A DNA stretch of 64,000 bases from Arenicellales bacterium (GTDB taxonomy: Bacteria; Pseudomonadota; Gammaproteobacteria; Arenicellales; JAHEKD01), in the NCBI GenBank assembly GCA_028284225.1, contig JANQSD010000011.1, forward strand, positions 1 to 64,000, in the 5' to 3' direction. Positions 63,863-64,000 of the stretch are shown one piece after another; the first letter of the stretch is position 1; every line of letters starts with the position of its first letter. Made by a program: the position numbers and the translations under genes. Below the pieces are notes generated by a model. It saw only the letters and a program-made list of their open reading frames with translations, had not been told where the DNA came from and did no database searches.

Positions 63863-64000
63863 ATGTTACAGATTACTTGTCCTTATTGTGGTCCCCGCGA
63901 TCAAGATGAATTCACTTTCGGTGGAGAAGCTCATATCGTGCGTCCTCTTGATCCCGATAGTTTAAGTGAACGCGAATGGGGTGATTATTTATTCATGCGT
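63863..64000 (+). CDS. soxD: Sarcosine oxidase subunit delta, C-terminus outside window
   Basis: The frame from ATG 63863 runs to the window edge (46 codons). It reads LQITCPYCGPRDQDEF, then FGGEAHIVRP, the zinc-binding start of sarcosine oxidase delta subunits. Its position after soxB is the usual operon order. A purine-rich SD (AGAGGGAAG) lies about 6 bp upstream. Confidence 0.9.
   Translation, partial: MLQITCPYCGPRDQDEFTFGGEAHIVRPLDPDSLSEREWGDYLFMR

Overview
The window looks like a chromosomal segment of a free-living, probably marine, gammaproteobacterium of moderate G+C content. The evidence is Gram-negative lipoproteins, a TonB-dependent receptor, betaine/sarcosine catabolism genes, a strong DmdA (DMSP demethylase) match and several families of dispersed short repeats. 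No rRNA, tRNA, CRISPR array, origin or intact mobile element was seen. Taxonomy is inferred from gene content only.

Layout. (1) 0-11.7 kb is an AT-rich accessory island of lipid-hydrolase-type proteins: a tandem alpha/beta-hydrolase with a membrane tail, a secreted protein of unknown family, a patatin whose catalytic domain is split by membrane segments, and a DUF2235 (Tle1-like) hydrolase overlapping a membrane-anchored pentapeptide-repeat protein. Two decayed IS66 elements lie inside it. (2) 12.7-17.9 kb is a complete branched-chain-amino-acid-type ABC transporter operon in which both ATPases are fused into one chain. (3) 17.9-22.6 kb carries a TonB-dependent receptor, a NarL-type response regulator and a hybrid histidine kinase. 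(4) 23.0-32.5 kb is a surface-structure/glycosylation island: two novel small or repeat-bearing proteins, a glycosyltransferase and an FkbM methyltransferase with overlapping or closely spaced frames, then a secreted beta-helix protein, a secreted Thr/Pro-rich protein ending in an endosialidase-type (S74) chaperone, and a TIGR03032-TPR-glycosyltransferase-like fusion. (5) 32.6-36.4 kb holds a truncated globin, a thioredoxin-fold protein, two DJ-1/GlxA-type proteins and a MOSC protein.

(6) 36.7-41.5 kb holds a LysR regulator divergent from dmdA, followed 11 bp later by a bifunctional 3-hydroxyacyl-CoA dehydrogenase/enoyl-CoA hydratase; this is a probable DMSP or C1 catabolic unit. (7) 41.8-48.6 kb holds a DSBA-fold isomerase, an endonuclease I, a 3-hydroxybutyrate dehydrogenase, an M48 protease and a DgcA/StcD-type flavoenzyme. 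(8) 48.7-55.2 kb holds a two-gene ribbon-helix-helix module with a striking operator, two LysR-divergent SDR operons, gene debris and a small membrane protein. (9) 55.4-64.0 kb holds a GlxA/GbdR-like regulator divergent from a Rieske oxygenase, two ferredoxins, an XRE-cupin regulator, glyA, sdaA, soxB and the start of soxD.

Taken together, the Rieske oxygenase, the DgcA-like enzyme, SoxBD, GlyA and SdaA can be read as a path from glycine betaine (or a related N-methylated compound) through dimethylglycine, sarcosine and glycine to serine and pyruvate. DmdA feeds methyl groups into the same tetrahydrofolate pool. The most novel-looking parts are the surface island at 23-32 kb, the lipase island at 0-12 kb and the small RHH module at 48.7 kb.
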